In this document: one piece after another, positions 27,464-36,038 of the stretch
How the letters are laid out: every line of letters starts with the position of its first letter
How positions within the stretch are numbered: position 1 is the first letter of the stretch
NCBI GenBank assembly: GCA_910586995.1
Contig: CAJUKZ010000005.1
Span: forward strand, 69,276-133,275
DNA: 64,000 bases
Direction of reading: 5' to 3'
From: an uncultured Muribaculaceae bacterium
GTDB lineage: Bacteria; Bacteroidota; Bacteroidia; Bacteroidales; Muribaculaceae
The notes under the pieces: model-generated
Databases searched by the model: none
Told to the model about the DNA's origin: nothing
The model's input: the letters and a program-made list of their open reading frames with translations, nothing else
Position numbers and translations under genes: made by a program

Positions 27464-28324
27464 ATGACACTTAAAATACTCCTTACCGACGCCACCGAAA
27501 GGCTCACTCAGGCAACCTCCTCAAAAGGCGAGGCTCAGGCTATGGTGCGCATGATAATGGAGCATTTGAAAGGCTACAATCCTGCCGACTGTGTAATACA
27601 CTCTACCGACTCCGTGACTCCTTGGCTCGAGCATGAAGTCAACATGATAGTATCGCGTGTCGAAGGGGGAGAACCAATCCAGTATGTGCTTGGTGTGGCC
27701 CGGTTTATGGGCAATGACTTCAAGGTGACGCACGACACACTTATCCCACGGCCAGAGACGGCCATGCTCGTGGACATGATCACCGACAGGAACTCACAGC
27801 GCACCGACCTGCGTGTGCTCGACATAGGCACAGGATCAGGATGCATAGCTATTTCTCTTGCCAAAGCGCTGAAGTTTGCGCAGGAGCGGGCTACCGACAT
27901 CTCACCGGCAGCGCTTGAAGTTGCCCGTCAGAACGCCGCGGCATTGAAAGCCGGAGTCACATTCGCTCTCGAGGATATATTGTCAGCCTCCGCCCCCGTG
28001 GATGCCTACGATATCATAGTCTCCAACCCTCCCTACATCGCTGAATCTGAAGCAGAGACGATGGAGTCGCACGTCAAGGATCAGGAACCGGCTTCTGCAC
28101 TGTTTGTCCCCGACAGCAATCCGCTGCTGTACTACAAGGCCATAGCCGCATATGCCATCAAGGCACTTTCTCCCGCCGGAGAATTATATCTGGAGATCAA
28201 TCCTCTGTTCGCCGACGAACTGTCCGCAATGCTCCGGGAATCCGGATTCACAGAAGTGGAATTACATCCCGACTTTTACGGAAAGACAAGATTCGCAACT
28301 GCCAAAAAGCCTGCCAACGGATGA
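27464..28324 (+). CDS. prmC: Peptide chain release factor N5-glutamine methyltransferase
   Basis: 286 residues. PrmC methylates the Gln of the GGQ motif in release factors RF1/RF2 with S-adenosylmethionine. An N-terminal helical domain (about 1-85) is followed by a Rossmann methyltransferase domain with LIPRPETAMLVD, the SAM-binding DIGTGSGCIAIS and the catalytic VSNPPYI. The stop overlaps recX (ATGA). Confidence 0.95.
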   Translation: MTLKILLTDATERLTQATSSKGEAQAMVRMIMEHLKGYNPADCVIHSTDSVTPWLEHEVNMIVSRVEGGEPIQYVLGVARFMGNDFKVTHDTLIPRPETAMLVDMITDRNSQRTDLRVLDIGTGSGCIAISLAKALKFAQERATDISPAALEVARQNAAALKAGVTFALEDILSASAPVDAYDIIVSNPPYIAESEAETMESHVKDQEPASALFVPDSNPLLYYKAIAAYAIKALSPAGELYLEINPLFADELSAMLRESGFTEVELHPDFYGKTRFATAKKPANG

Positions 28325-28803
28325 AGAAAAACGCCAAAACGATTCTTACGCCCGAAAAGGCACTCGCAAGGATGCAGACACTGTGCGCCAAATCGGAGCA
28401 GTGCTCATTCGACATCGCGCAGAAGCTGAAACGTGCGGGATTGTCCGGAGCAGACATCAAGCAGACAATAGCCTCGCTCACAGCCTCCAGATTCATCGAC
28501 GACACCCGCTATGCCCGTGCGTTCGCAGCCGACAAGGTCCGATTCTCACATTGGGGAAGGCGCAAGATAAGTTTTGCCCTGCGTCTCAAAAAAATAAGTC
28601 CCGAGCTCATCGAGAATGCCTTTGAGGCTGTACCGGAGAGTGACTACACCAAGGCTGTAATGGCTGCTGCATCGGCAAAGTCGCGTGACATGGATCGTCC
28701 GTTCTCTCCTGCCGACAAAGCCAAGATCTTCCGCTTTCTCGCATCTCGCGGATTCGAAACAGAGTATATAACAAGTGCGCTCGAAGCACTTAACCAAACA
28801 TAA
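28321..28803 (+). CDS. recX: RecA regulator RecX
   Basis: 160 residues made of three-helix repeats: CSFDIAQKLKRAGLSGADIK, SRFIDDTRYARAFAADKVR and SHWGRRKISFALRLKKIS. RecX binds and inhibits RecA filaments. The start overlaps the prmC stop, an arrangement that points to coupled translation. Confidence 0.88.
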   Translation: MKKNAKTILTPEKALARMQTLCAKSEQCSFDIAQKLKRAGLSGADIKQTIASLTASRFIDDTRYARAFAADKVRFSHWGRRKISFALRLKKISPELIENAFEAVPESDYTKAVMAAASAKSRDMDRPFSPADKAKIFRFLASRGFETEYITSALEALNQT

Positions 28804-28905
28804 TTTTGAACTCTTTTTTTCGGAGGAGTGTTATTCTTTTACAAACGGAAAAAGCTTACCCGAAAAAATTAAGTAAACGTTTTAACAAGTTTATACCTAC
28901 CAATT

Positions 28906-30042
28906 ATGAAAAAGATGATTGTAATGGCTGCACTCGCCGCAGGTGCAATGGCAGCCTCAGCTCAGACAGCGATCGAATCTCCTCGATTCTTTGACAACTG
29001 GTCGATTGGTCTCGACGGTGGTGTCACGACTCCTATGACCAACCACGCCTTCTTCGGCGACATGAGAGGCATCGTGGGCCTGCATATCGACAAGCAGATC
29101 ACGCCTGCATTCGCCCTTGGCGTTGAAGGTGCGTTCGGAATCAACACCTCCACAGTACGCGGACCGCACAGCTACACCGCGTTCGACAACTCATACGTTG
29201 GCGCATACGGTGCTGTAAACCTTATGAACCTGTTCGGTGGTTATCCCTGCCAGCGTCGCGTATTCGAGATCGAGGCAGTGGCCGGTGCAGGATGGGGACA
29301 CCTCTATGAGACAGAAGTTGACGACTATAACTACTTCGCAACCAAAGTCGGACTTAATTTCAACTTCAACGTTTCCCAGAACGTGACCATCGCCCTCAAG
29401 CCTTCTATTGTTTGGGATATGACAACCCGCGGCGCAGAGCAGAGTTCGGCTGCATACAATGCCAACTATGCCGACGTCAACATCATGGCAGGCGTGACAT
29501 ACCACTTCGGCAACGGCTTCAAGTGTGTAACTCCCTACAATCAGTCTGAAATCGACGCCCTCAACGGTGTGATCAACGACCTCCGCGGCACTGTAGAAGC
29601 TCAGGCAGCAGCCAACGCAGCCCTTCAGGACGTGAACGACGGTCTCGCAGCCGACCTTGCAGCATGCATGTCGCGCAAGCCCGAAGTGATCAAGGAAGTT
29701 CAGACCAACAACAACCTCAGCTCCGTACGCTACGTCTTCTTCAAGATAGGCTCACACGCCATCGGCGCAGACCAGCAGCCTAATGTCGAGATGATCGCAG
29801 CCTATATGAAGAACCATCCCGAAAGCAAGGTAGTGGTAAAGGGTTATGCTTCTCCCGACGGTCCTGAAGAAGTCAACATCCGTCTTGCCAACCAGCGCGC
29901 ACAGGCCGTTAAGGACTCACTCGTTAAGCGCTACAAGATCTCTGCCGACCGCATCAAAGCAGAAGGCGAAGGCATTGGCAACATGTTCAAGGAAGAATCT
30001 TGGAACCGCGTAGCAATCTGCGTCCTCGACGAGACAAAGTAA
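28906..30042 (+). CDS. OmpA-family outer-membrane porin
   Basis: 378 residues. Signal peptide ending ASAQ (about residue 20), an eight-strand barrel region (about 25-205), a helical Ala/Asn/Asp-rich linker (about 212-255), and a C-terminal OmpA-like peptidoglycan-binding domain (about 268-375) with VVVKGYASPDGPEEVN and RLANQRAQAVKDSLVK. It anchors the outer membrane to the cell wall and may form a small pore. Strong terminator downstream and codon usage fit a highly expressed protein. Confidence 0.9.
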   Translation: MKKMIVMAALAAGAMAASAQTAIESPRFFDNWSIGLDGGVTTPMTNHAFFGDMRGIVGLHIDKQITPAFALGVEGAFGINTSTVRGPHSYTAFDNSYVGAYGAVNLMNLFGGYPCQRRVFEIEAVAGAGWGHLYETEVDDYNYFATKVGLNFNFNVSQNVTIALKPSIVWDMTTRGAEQSSAAYNANYADVNIMAGVTYHFGNGFKCVTPYNQSEIDALNGVINDLRGTVEAQAAANAALQDVNDGLAADLAACMSRKPEVIKEVQTNNNLSSVRYVFFKIGSHAIGADQQPNVEMIAAYMKNHPESKVVVKGYASPDGPEEVNIRLANQRAQAVKDSLVKRYKISADRIKAEGEGIGNMFKEESWNRVAICVLDETK

Positions 30043-30070
30043 ACTCCGCAAAGCACATTCTATAAATATC

Positions 30071-30108
30071 GCCACCTGCCCGCACAACGTCGAGGCAGGT
30101 GGCTTTAT
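30071..30108 (+). terminator. Terminator after the OmpA gene
   Basis: GCCACCTGCC pairs with GGCAGGTGGC across a 13-base loop and is followed by TTTATTA. Confidence 0.88.
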
Positions 30109-30130
30109 TATATGCCCATACACAATTGAA

Positions 30131-30164
30131 GCGGGGCGCGTCCTTTATAAGAGACACGCCCCGC
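30131..30164 (-). terminator. Hairpin at the end of the fimbrial operon
   Basis: GCGGGGCG and CGCCCCGC form the stem (with one inner mismatch the pairing extends to GTC/GAC). It lies 22 bases after the stop of the last fimbrial gene. Confidence 0.65.
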
Positions 30165-30185
30165 GGTTCTATATTATAGACTATC

Positions 30186-33100
30186 CTAATTCACCATGCG
30201 CACAAAGCAGGCACTGGTATTGTAGTTGCCGGTTCCGCTTGCGCCAGAGTCCAGAAAGAGGTCTGCGGCCATGAATCCGAAGTAATCAAATGTAAAATAA
30301 TTAATATCCCATCCAAGATATGTCTGAGTGCCGTCACCAGCACCAAGATTGATTGTGTGAGGAGAGGCAAGCCAATATATTGCGCCCGGCCTGCGCCACA
30401 GATCATAGAACAATGGACGGCAATCCACATTATTTTTATAGTAATCGTTTCGTGCGGCATATTTGAGCAGTCCCGCATAGTCCAGGAATTTACTTGAGCT
30501 ATTGGGATCATTCCTCGGCTGGTCAGGATCTCCTCCTTGAGAACGATTTTCAGTTCTCCTATGCCCGTAGCCGGAGTTACCTATAGGCAGGAAAATATTG
30601 TTGGCAAAGTAAGCACTATTCGCATTCTGATTATAAATGAATACACCCCTCATGCCCTGTTTTGCTTTTTCTGTATTATTCCATATATATCCGTAAGCAT
30701 CCTGAATGGTCTTTGCACACTCCGTTGCTCCGTCGCCATAGAGCACACCATAGCCATAACCGATATCCGCAGATTTACGCATATCATTATAATCCGTCAG
30801 TGTGGCTATTCTACCGCTTACACCAGGCTTGCCGGCATTTGTGTTATCGAAATTCTGTGTTCTTGATGATTTCGCCCAGACCCCCTTCCACTTAGTAGTT
30901 TTCATAGTGGTTGAATAGTCTGATGTTGCAATATTAAGATCTTTATCGCGCGGATCTTGGAAGTCCTTGAAAGTAACATTGATCCATATAGGCTTGTCAT
31001 TCTTGTTGGTCGATGCATCAAGTGGCATATCCAAGTTGCCATACTTGAATAAGGAACCTTCTTCCTGCGGCAACTTACACTCCGTGTCTTTGGTTCGCAG
31101 ATTTGTATAATGCCATTGCGGACCCTTATCCAACAATTGTACTTTACCAGAACCTTTGCGCACGAAGATAAGATGCTGGCACGTGTAGTCATGATACTCT
31201 ACGCGTATCACAGCCTCACCCGGCGTACCTGTAAACTGCACATTGAACTGCAGGTCGCTACCGGTCTTACCATCAATCATACTATTTCCTCCAGTGCCTC
31301 TGCTGAGACCGAGTGTCACGATCTGATCACCGAGTACCTCTGCACGCCAACGTCCTTCAGAAGCAAGATTGATGAAGTCTGTATCCTCCTCTCGTGGGAG
31401 TACCAACAGTTCGGCCCAGAAGTCGCTGTTATCGTTCTCAGTGCGGTATATACCCTTTGGATTGACGATACGACGCACCTGAGTGATGGGGACGGTCTCC
31501 ACTATCGAAGGTTTGCTTTCAGCATCTCCCTCGAGCCATATCTGATACTTGACCATAGCGCCACGCTGATAGGCTACATAAGGATTATTGCCGGTATAAG
31601 CTGAAGACTTGATCATCTGCTTTGCTCGGGTATACATCGGTATCTTCAGTTCATAGACAAGTGAATCCGGATCTTTGTCGTTGAGCTTCACATAGTACTC
31701 ATCACCGGTCTCCTCCTTATAATTCTTCGGAACTACAGTAAGTTCGATCGGCGGTGGATTCACAGCACGGTTATCCTTGCTGTGCCAAGCATCCTTGGTG
31801 ACAGGATCAACCGACATGTCGGAATATTCGCGACTGTGACGCAGGTGGCTGTAATAATACTTTGCATTATCGTCGGTAGGACCGTATTTTGCTGAATTAC
31901 CTGTCAGCACCGGCTCCTTAGTCTTTCTCAACGATAGGAATCCATGCCACTGATAATTATCCTTGGCATCGACACCCGCACCCCAGTACACACCTTGCTC
32001 ACCCCACGACGGACTTTGTGTCGCTCCCGTGGGCCACCAATGGTTTTCCACTATGTCGGCCTGGATCTTCTTGATCTTCTTGTTGCCCGAGGATATGGAT
32101 ATCGAATGATAGGCCGAGTGGTTGTAGAGATAGGATATGAACATCGGCGGAATCATGGCGCTTGGCTTACGCACCTTATAGTCGATGTGGAAGTCCACAT
32201 CGTTGGCATAGCCCTTGAACGTCATCGTAAGCTTATAGTGATAGTTGCGCTCGGCAGCATAGTCGTCGATCACATTCTTGCCGAGCATGAAGCGGTAAGT
32301 GATAGGCCCTTGCGACATCTTGCCCTCGGCTATGGACATATAGTATCCCTTGATCTCCACATATGTGCCATAGGGACGACCGTCTTTCCACGCCTCACTG
32401 GTCTCAAACTTGCCGCCGGGATAGCTTACCTGCTTGTTCTCGCCGGACACATCCTGACGCTTGTCCGTCACCGTACCTACCTTACCCTTGGGCTGTATAT
32501 TCTCGAAGAAGAACAGCGAGTTGGCATCGTCCGCATGGCTTCCCACCAAGGGACCGCCGCATGTCACACGATTCTTATAGTCAGCAGTGAAGTCATAGAG
32601 ATCGTCCGGCTCTGTATCACCCTGATAATACTTTATAGTATCGCCATCGACAAGCTTATATCCGTTGGCTATACGGTTGTAATCGTTATCAGCTCCGAGC
32701 AGACAGTCGTAGGGCATATCCTTGATCTGAGCCGATTTTATGTAGACGAACACGCCTTCCTTGAGGCCGCTGCCGTCGTACACGATCGTAAGTTTCGACA
32801 CAGCCCTGCGAAGCCATGCATGCAGTGTGCCTGTACCGCGCACCACCACCTCGGGCGCGTTGAACGTCGTGGGCGGGTTCTCTGTGTCGGAAGTGGTGAA
32901 GAATCCGAACATAGCATCGTTCTGCTCTGTCTTTTCCTTCCATGTGAGCTGCACGTTCTTTATCTCGTCCTCTGTGGGATTCGGGCCGAGACTTGAAAGG
33001 TCATAGTTGGCTATCGCATAGATGCGGTAGCGGTCGTTGTAGAGCCTGAGCTTGAATTCGGCATGCCCTGTCTGAGTCTCTGTGGAGTTTATCGTGTCGG

Positions 33101-33392
33101 GACGTGTGTTGGGACGCACGTCGCGCACTGTGAAATCGTCAATGCGCTGTGTAAGCACATTCGTACCGTCCAGTTGATAGACAGCGACCCACAGTTCGTT
33201 TATTTCCTTTATTGTATCGCCCTTCATGCCCCTCGACTTCGTCAGCGCCGGAGTGAAGTCGCGGAAGTCAAGACGCATCGTCAGCAGACTTTCGCCATCC
33301 GGAATGCCGTACTCACGTCCGAAGTCGTCATCGCACGCGGTCAGGCCGGCCAACATGGCCAGCAGAAGCAGATAATGATATATTTTGTTCAT
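30186..33392 (-). CDS. Large fimbrial lipoprotein, DUF4906 type (putative tip/adhesin subunit)
   Basis: 1068 residues from the ATG at 33392; an earlier ATG at 33440 overlaps the preceding stop (TGATG) but only the later one gives a normal lipoprotein signal ending GLTAC (Cys20). The N-terminal part (about 30-420) has beta features of Mfa/FimB-like fimbrial subunits (LWVAVYQLDGTNV, LHAWLRRAVSKLTIVYDG). The long C-terminal part has the layout of DUF4906 proteins, including YGYIWNNTEKAKQGMRGVFI and LWRRPGAIYWLASP. Proteins of this type end many Bacteroidales fimbrial operons and are thought to sit at the fimbrial tip; that role is inferred here. Confidence 0.75.
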   Translation of the reverse strand: MNKIYHYLLLLAMLAGLTACDDDFGREYGIPDGESLLTMRLDFRDFTPALTKSRGMKGDTIKEINELWVAVYQLDGTNVLTQRIDDFTVRDVRPNTRPDTINSTETQTGHAEFKLRLYNDRYRIYAIANYDLSSLGPNPTEDEIKNVQLTWKEKTEQNDAMFGFFTTSDTENPPTTFNAPEVVVRGTGTLHAWLRRAVSKLTIVYDGSGLKEGVFVYIKSAQIKDMPYDCLLGADNDYNRIANGYKLVDGDTIKYYQGDTEPDDLYDFTADYKNRVTCGGPLVGSHADDANSLFFFENIQPKGKVGTVTDKRQDVSGENKQVSYPGGKFETSEAWKDGRPYGTYVEIKGYYMSIAEGKMSQGPITYRFMLGKNVIDDYAAERNYHYKLTMTFKGYANDVDFHIDYKVRKPSAMIPPMFISYLYNHSAYHSISISSGNKKIKKIQADIVENHWWPTGATQSPSWGEQGVYWGAGVDAKDNYQWHGFLSLRKTKEPVLTGNSAKYGPTDDNAKYYYSHLRHSREYSDMSVDPVTKDAWHSKDNRAVNPPPIELTVVPKNYKEETGDEYYVKLNDKDPDSLVYELKIPMYTRAKQMIKSSAYTGNNPYVAYQRGAMVKYQIWLEGDAESKPSIVETVPITQVRRIVNPKGIYRTENDNSDFWAELLVLPREEDTDFINLASEGRWRAEVLGDQIVTLGLSRGTGGNSMIDGKTGSDLQFNVQFTGTPGEAVIRVEYHDYTCQHLIFVRKGSGKVQLLDKGPQWHYTNLRTKDTECKLPQEEGSLFKYGNLDMPLDASTNKNDKPIWINVTFKDFQDPRDKDLNIATSDYSTTMKTTKWKGVWAKSSRTQNFDNTNAGKPGVSGRIATLTDYNDMRKSADIGYGYGVLYGDGATECAKTIQDAYGYIWNNTEKAKQGMRGVFIYNQNANSAYFANNIFLPIGNSGYGHRRTENRSQGGDPDQPRNDPNSSSKFLDYAGLLKYAARNDYYKNNVDCRPLFYDLWRRPGAIYWLASPHTINLGAGDGTQTYLGWDINYFTFDYFGFMAADLFLDSGASGTGNYNTSACFVRMVN

Positions 33393-33439
33393 ATTCAATA
33401 TTGGACTTTTTGAAGATTGGAGAGATATGGCCTCATACA

Positions 33440-34624
33440 TCAGGGATTCTCAGGATCGATGCCGAAGCCGGGTTTCAGTATCACCTCCCCATAGGGAAGC
33501 ACATCCACCTCGAAGCTGGCATCCACCACACTGCGCTTTACGGCAAACTTGTAGTAGTAATTGCGCCTGATGTCGAAGATGTCGCCGACCTGCGATCCTG
33601 CAGGAGCGGTGCTGTAATATTTGAAGTCAATGTCGAAATGAGCGCCGTCGCTGTACCAGATCCGCAGCATGGCTCTTTCAGCGTCCGGACGTCCTGTGTT
33701 CCTGTATTCAGGGAGGTAAGTCACAAATTTACCGTCGGAGGCCGTCTCCATTGCTATAGCGTCTGCTGTCTCGCTTGCGTCAGGCACGGTGAGCGTGGCC
33801 ACATAGTCGGCATCGTAGCTGTACTTCACATAGTCGTCCTGATGGTTGACACCGGAGGGCGACATGGCGTAGCGCACATTATGGCGGGTCACAGCCACGC
33901 GGGTTATCGCGTCTTCCGACTGGGGAGAGTCCGTCACCTCGACCTTGGCGAGCGCGCGCAGCAGATGCAGACGCTCCGACAGCATGGTCATCTGCCCGTC
34001 TTCCTTGAGTTGCACACCGGCAAACTGCACGATACCGAACATCGGTATCCGCGAGTCGGCGGTAAGCTCCGCGGGCCATGCACCGTTGCCGTAAGCAGCC
34101 AGCGTAGCGGGCTGCCCCACTATGTCCTCAAGCCGGGATATACCGGGCATCACCTGCGGATAGCGGCCATAATGATTGGCAAGCATCAGCAGTTTGAAAG
34201 GCTTGTTGTCGTAGCCTTTCCTGAACAGAGAGTCCACATCGAAGCGCAATTCATATGTCTTGCGCGTAGGAGTGGAGGAGAGTCGCAACACCTCAGGATT
34301 GTCCACCGCGCATATAAGATAGTCGTCGGTGTCCAGCAGGTAGACGCGCAGGTCAGGCACACCACCTGAGAGATGTATGTAGTTTTCAAAATCCGTACCG
34401 GGATCATAGTCGCCTGCCGGAGTACTGCGCATGGCAGTGCTTCCCTGCGATGCGTCGCCGAGTTCGATATACATGCCGAGGCTATAGTCCCCGCTGCCGG
34501 TATCTCCGCCTGGAAGTACGGGCTGCGGCTCGTCGGCCGAGGTGCAACCCACCACGGCGGCAAGCATCGCGGAGAGCGACAATTGCCACAGGCACTGCGT
34601 TATATGTCGGATAGTGTCGGTCAT
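33440..34624 (-). CDS. Fimbrial accessory lipoprotein (FimB/Mfa2-like)
   Basis: 394 residues, lipobox ending AAVVGC (Cys27). A beta-sandwich region has YLLDTDDYLICAVDNPEVL and FKLLMLANHYGRYP, followed by the fimbrial-subunit hallmark LHLLRALAKVEVTD and a C-terminal NYYYKFAVKRSVVDASFEVD strand pair. This is the two-domain plan of fimbrillin-related proteins. It lies between the FimB/Mfa2 anchor gene and the DUF4906 gene, so a role as minor subunit or tip component is likely. The exact class is uncertain. Confidence 0.7.
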   Translation of the reverse strand: MTDTIRHITQCLWQLSLSAMLAAVVGCTSADEPQPVLPGGDTGSGDYSLGMYIELGDASQGSTAMRSTPAGDYDPGTDFENYIHLSGGVPDLRVYLLDTDDYLICAVDNPEVLRLSSTPTRKTYELRFDVDSLFRKGYDNKPFKLLMLANHYGRYPQVMPGISRLEDIVGQPATLAAYGNGAWPAELTADSRIPMFGIVQFAGVQLKEDGQMTMLSERLHLLRALAKVEVTDSPQSEDAITRVAVTRHNVRYAMSPSGVNHQDDYVKYSYDADYVATLTVPDASETADAIAMETASDGKFVTYLPEYRNTGRPDAERAMLRIWYSDGAHFDIDFKYYSTAPAGSQVGDIFDIRRNYYYKFAVKRSVVDASFEVDVLPYGEVILKPGFGIDPENP

Positions 34625-34670
34625 TTATGTAGATTAAGTGAGTGAGAGAGGATTCGGTTTCTATGGGTCT

Positions 34671-35723
34671 TTAGAGATCTACAATCTGAGGCACTTTATG
34701 CCAAGCATTTACATATATATAAGTGCTCACCCATTCGTCGCGGTCGTCGAGGAAGAACACGAGATCGTATTTATCCTGACGGTCGAGGAAGTCCTGATCA
34801 TCGAGGCTTTCGTAGTGGCCTTTGACCAGCAGCGAATAGTCGATCAGAGGGATATTGAGCACTTCACGGCCCTTGCTGTTGGTAATGATCACGCGCATAT
34901 CCTGACCCTTGACCAGACGTCCGGTCGTGAACTGGGCCACGCATGTGTTCACCTGCGTGATGCTTCTCGATGCTGTCTTCGGATCAGTGGGCTTGGGATC
35001 GGTAGGATCAGGCGTCACGATACCGGCTGAGCCAGAGGCCACATTGTGGGGGTGATATGTTATCAGTTCATCGTCCAAAAGGCTGTTGTCCCAATCCATC
35101 GAGCCATTGCAGTCGGTGATCCTGAATGTGAAATTATCCTTGTCAATGGGCTTTCCTGAAAGGTTCTGGAGCACTACGTTGACGTGATTGGTGTCCTTGA
35201 CAAGTTCCACGGTGTGTATATGCACGCCTTCCTCATCCACGAATGTCTCCTTCTCCACATGGCCGTGATAGAGTCTGTTGAGTGCCTCTTTCGATACTGC
35301 ACCGGCTTCGTCGCGTCCGCGGTTGAGCGCGCAGGTGAGTCCGGTGAAGTGTGCCGCATCAGGCACAGTGAAATGAGTGTCCTTGCCCTCGCCGCACCAT
35401 GCCAGAAGGCGATAGTCGCCCGGTGGAACGTCCACGTCCATCAGATAGCCGCTGCTACGCACATTGTCGCCGGATTCGCTCTTGCTCCACACGATGTTTC
35501 CGGTAGCTGCGTCGATCACGTAAAGAGTCACTGCGTTCACTTCCTTGTCGAAAGCGTCGGTGAAACTCAGGTTTTTGTCGAAGACAAACTTGACCTTGTG
35601 GTAGGGGTCGCAGTCGCCTTCTCCGTCGTACATCATGCCGTTGCAGGAAGCAAGTGTTGCCACCCCGGCTATCAGGCATGCCGTACGCACTGCTATGTTG
35701 TGCAATAATCGGTTGATCTTCAT
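34671..35723 (-). CDS. FimB/Mfa2 family fimbrial anchor subunit
   Basis: 350 residues from the ATG at 35723; the longer open frame adds 30 codons with no signal. The lipobox ends ATLASC (Cys27). Family features are FVFDKNLSFTDAFDKEV, VTLYVIDAATGNIV, a VDVPPGDYRLLAWCGEG strand pair and, further on, HVNVVLQNLSGKPI. In P. gingivalis Mfa2 and FimB anchor the fimbria to the outer membrane and limit its length. A short Asp/Pro/Thr repeat (TPDPTDPKPTDPK) forms a linker between the two domains. Confidence 0.85.
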   Translation of the reverse strand: MKINRLLHNIAVRTACLIAGVATLASCNGMMYDGEGDCDPYHKVKFVFDKNLSFTDAFDKEVNAVTLYVIDAATGNIVWSKSESGDNVRSSGYLMDVDVPPGDYRLLAWCGEGKDTHFTVPDAAHFTGLTCALNRGRDEAGAVSKEALNRLYHGHVEKETFVDEEGVHIHTVELVKDTNHVNVVLQNLSGKPIDKDNFTFRITDCNGSMDWDNSLLDDELITYHPHNVASGSAGIVTPDPTDPKPTDPKTASRSITQVNTCVAQFTTGRLVKGQDMRVIITNSKGREVLNIPLIDYSLLVKGHYESLDDQDFLDRQDKYDLVFFLDDRDEWVSTYIYVNAWHKVPQIVDL

Positions 35724-35951
35724 CGCTCGGTATTGTTGATATCTTGATTGGTTTGTATGATTTTGTCTGTCAATGTTTCCGTTGCCGGTATATGTAGTGG
35801 AGTCGGACCTCAACGGGCCTCGCTCTCGTATGTTTCTGATTAAAAAAAGAGGTGAGAGTTGATCTGTGTTGTTTCAGCAGTATTATGCAGATATTGATAA
35901 GGCTAAAGGTGAGGAGATGCAGCCCATGTGCTGCGGAATAAGAGAAGAGAA

Positions 35952-36001
35952 AAGCCCGGGGAGCGGATGTCCCGAACCGTGGGAGATAGCTCCCCGGGCT
36001 T
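35952..36001 (-). terminator. Hairpin attenuator after the major fimbrillin gene
   Basis: On the minus strand AAGCCCGGGGAGC pairs with GCTCCCCGGGCTT (13 bp), then TTCTCTTCTCT follows. It lies in the 315-base gap between the major subunit and anchor genes. Apart from it the gap (35724-36038) holds nothing that I recognise. It would let most transcripts stop after the major subunit. Confidence 0.8.
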
Positions 36002-36038
36002 GGTGTATGTGATTTTCTAATTGTTCACAAACAACTGA

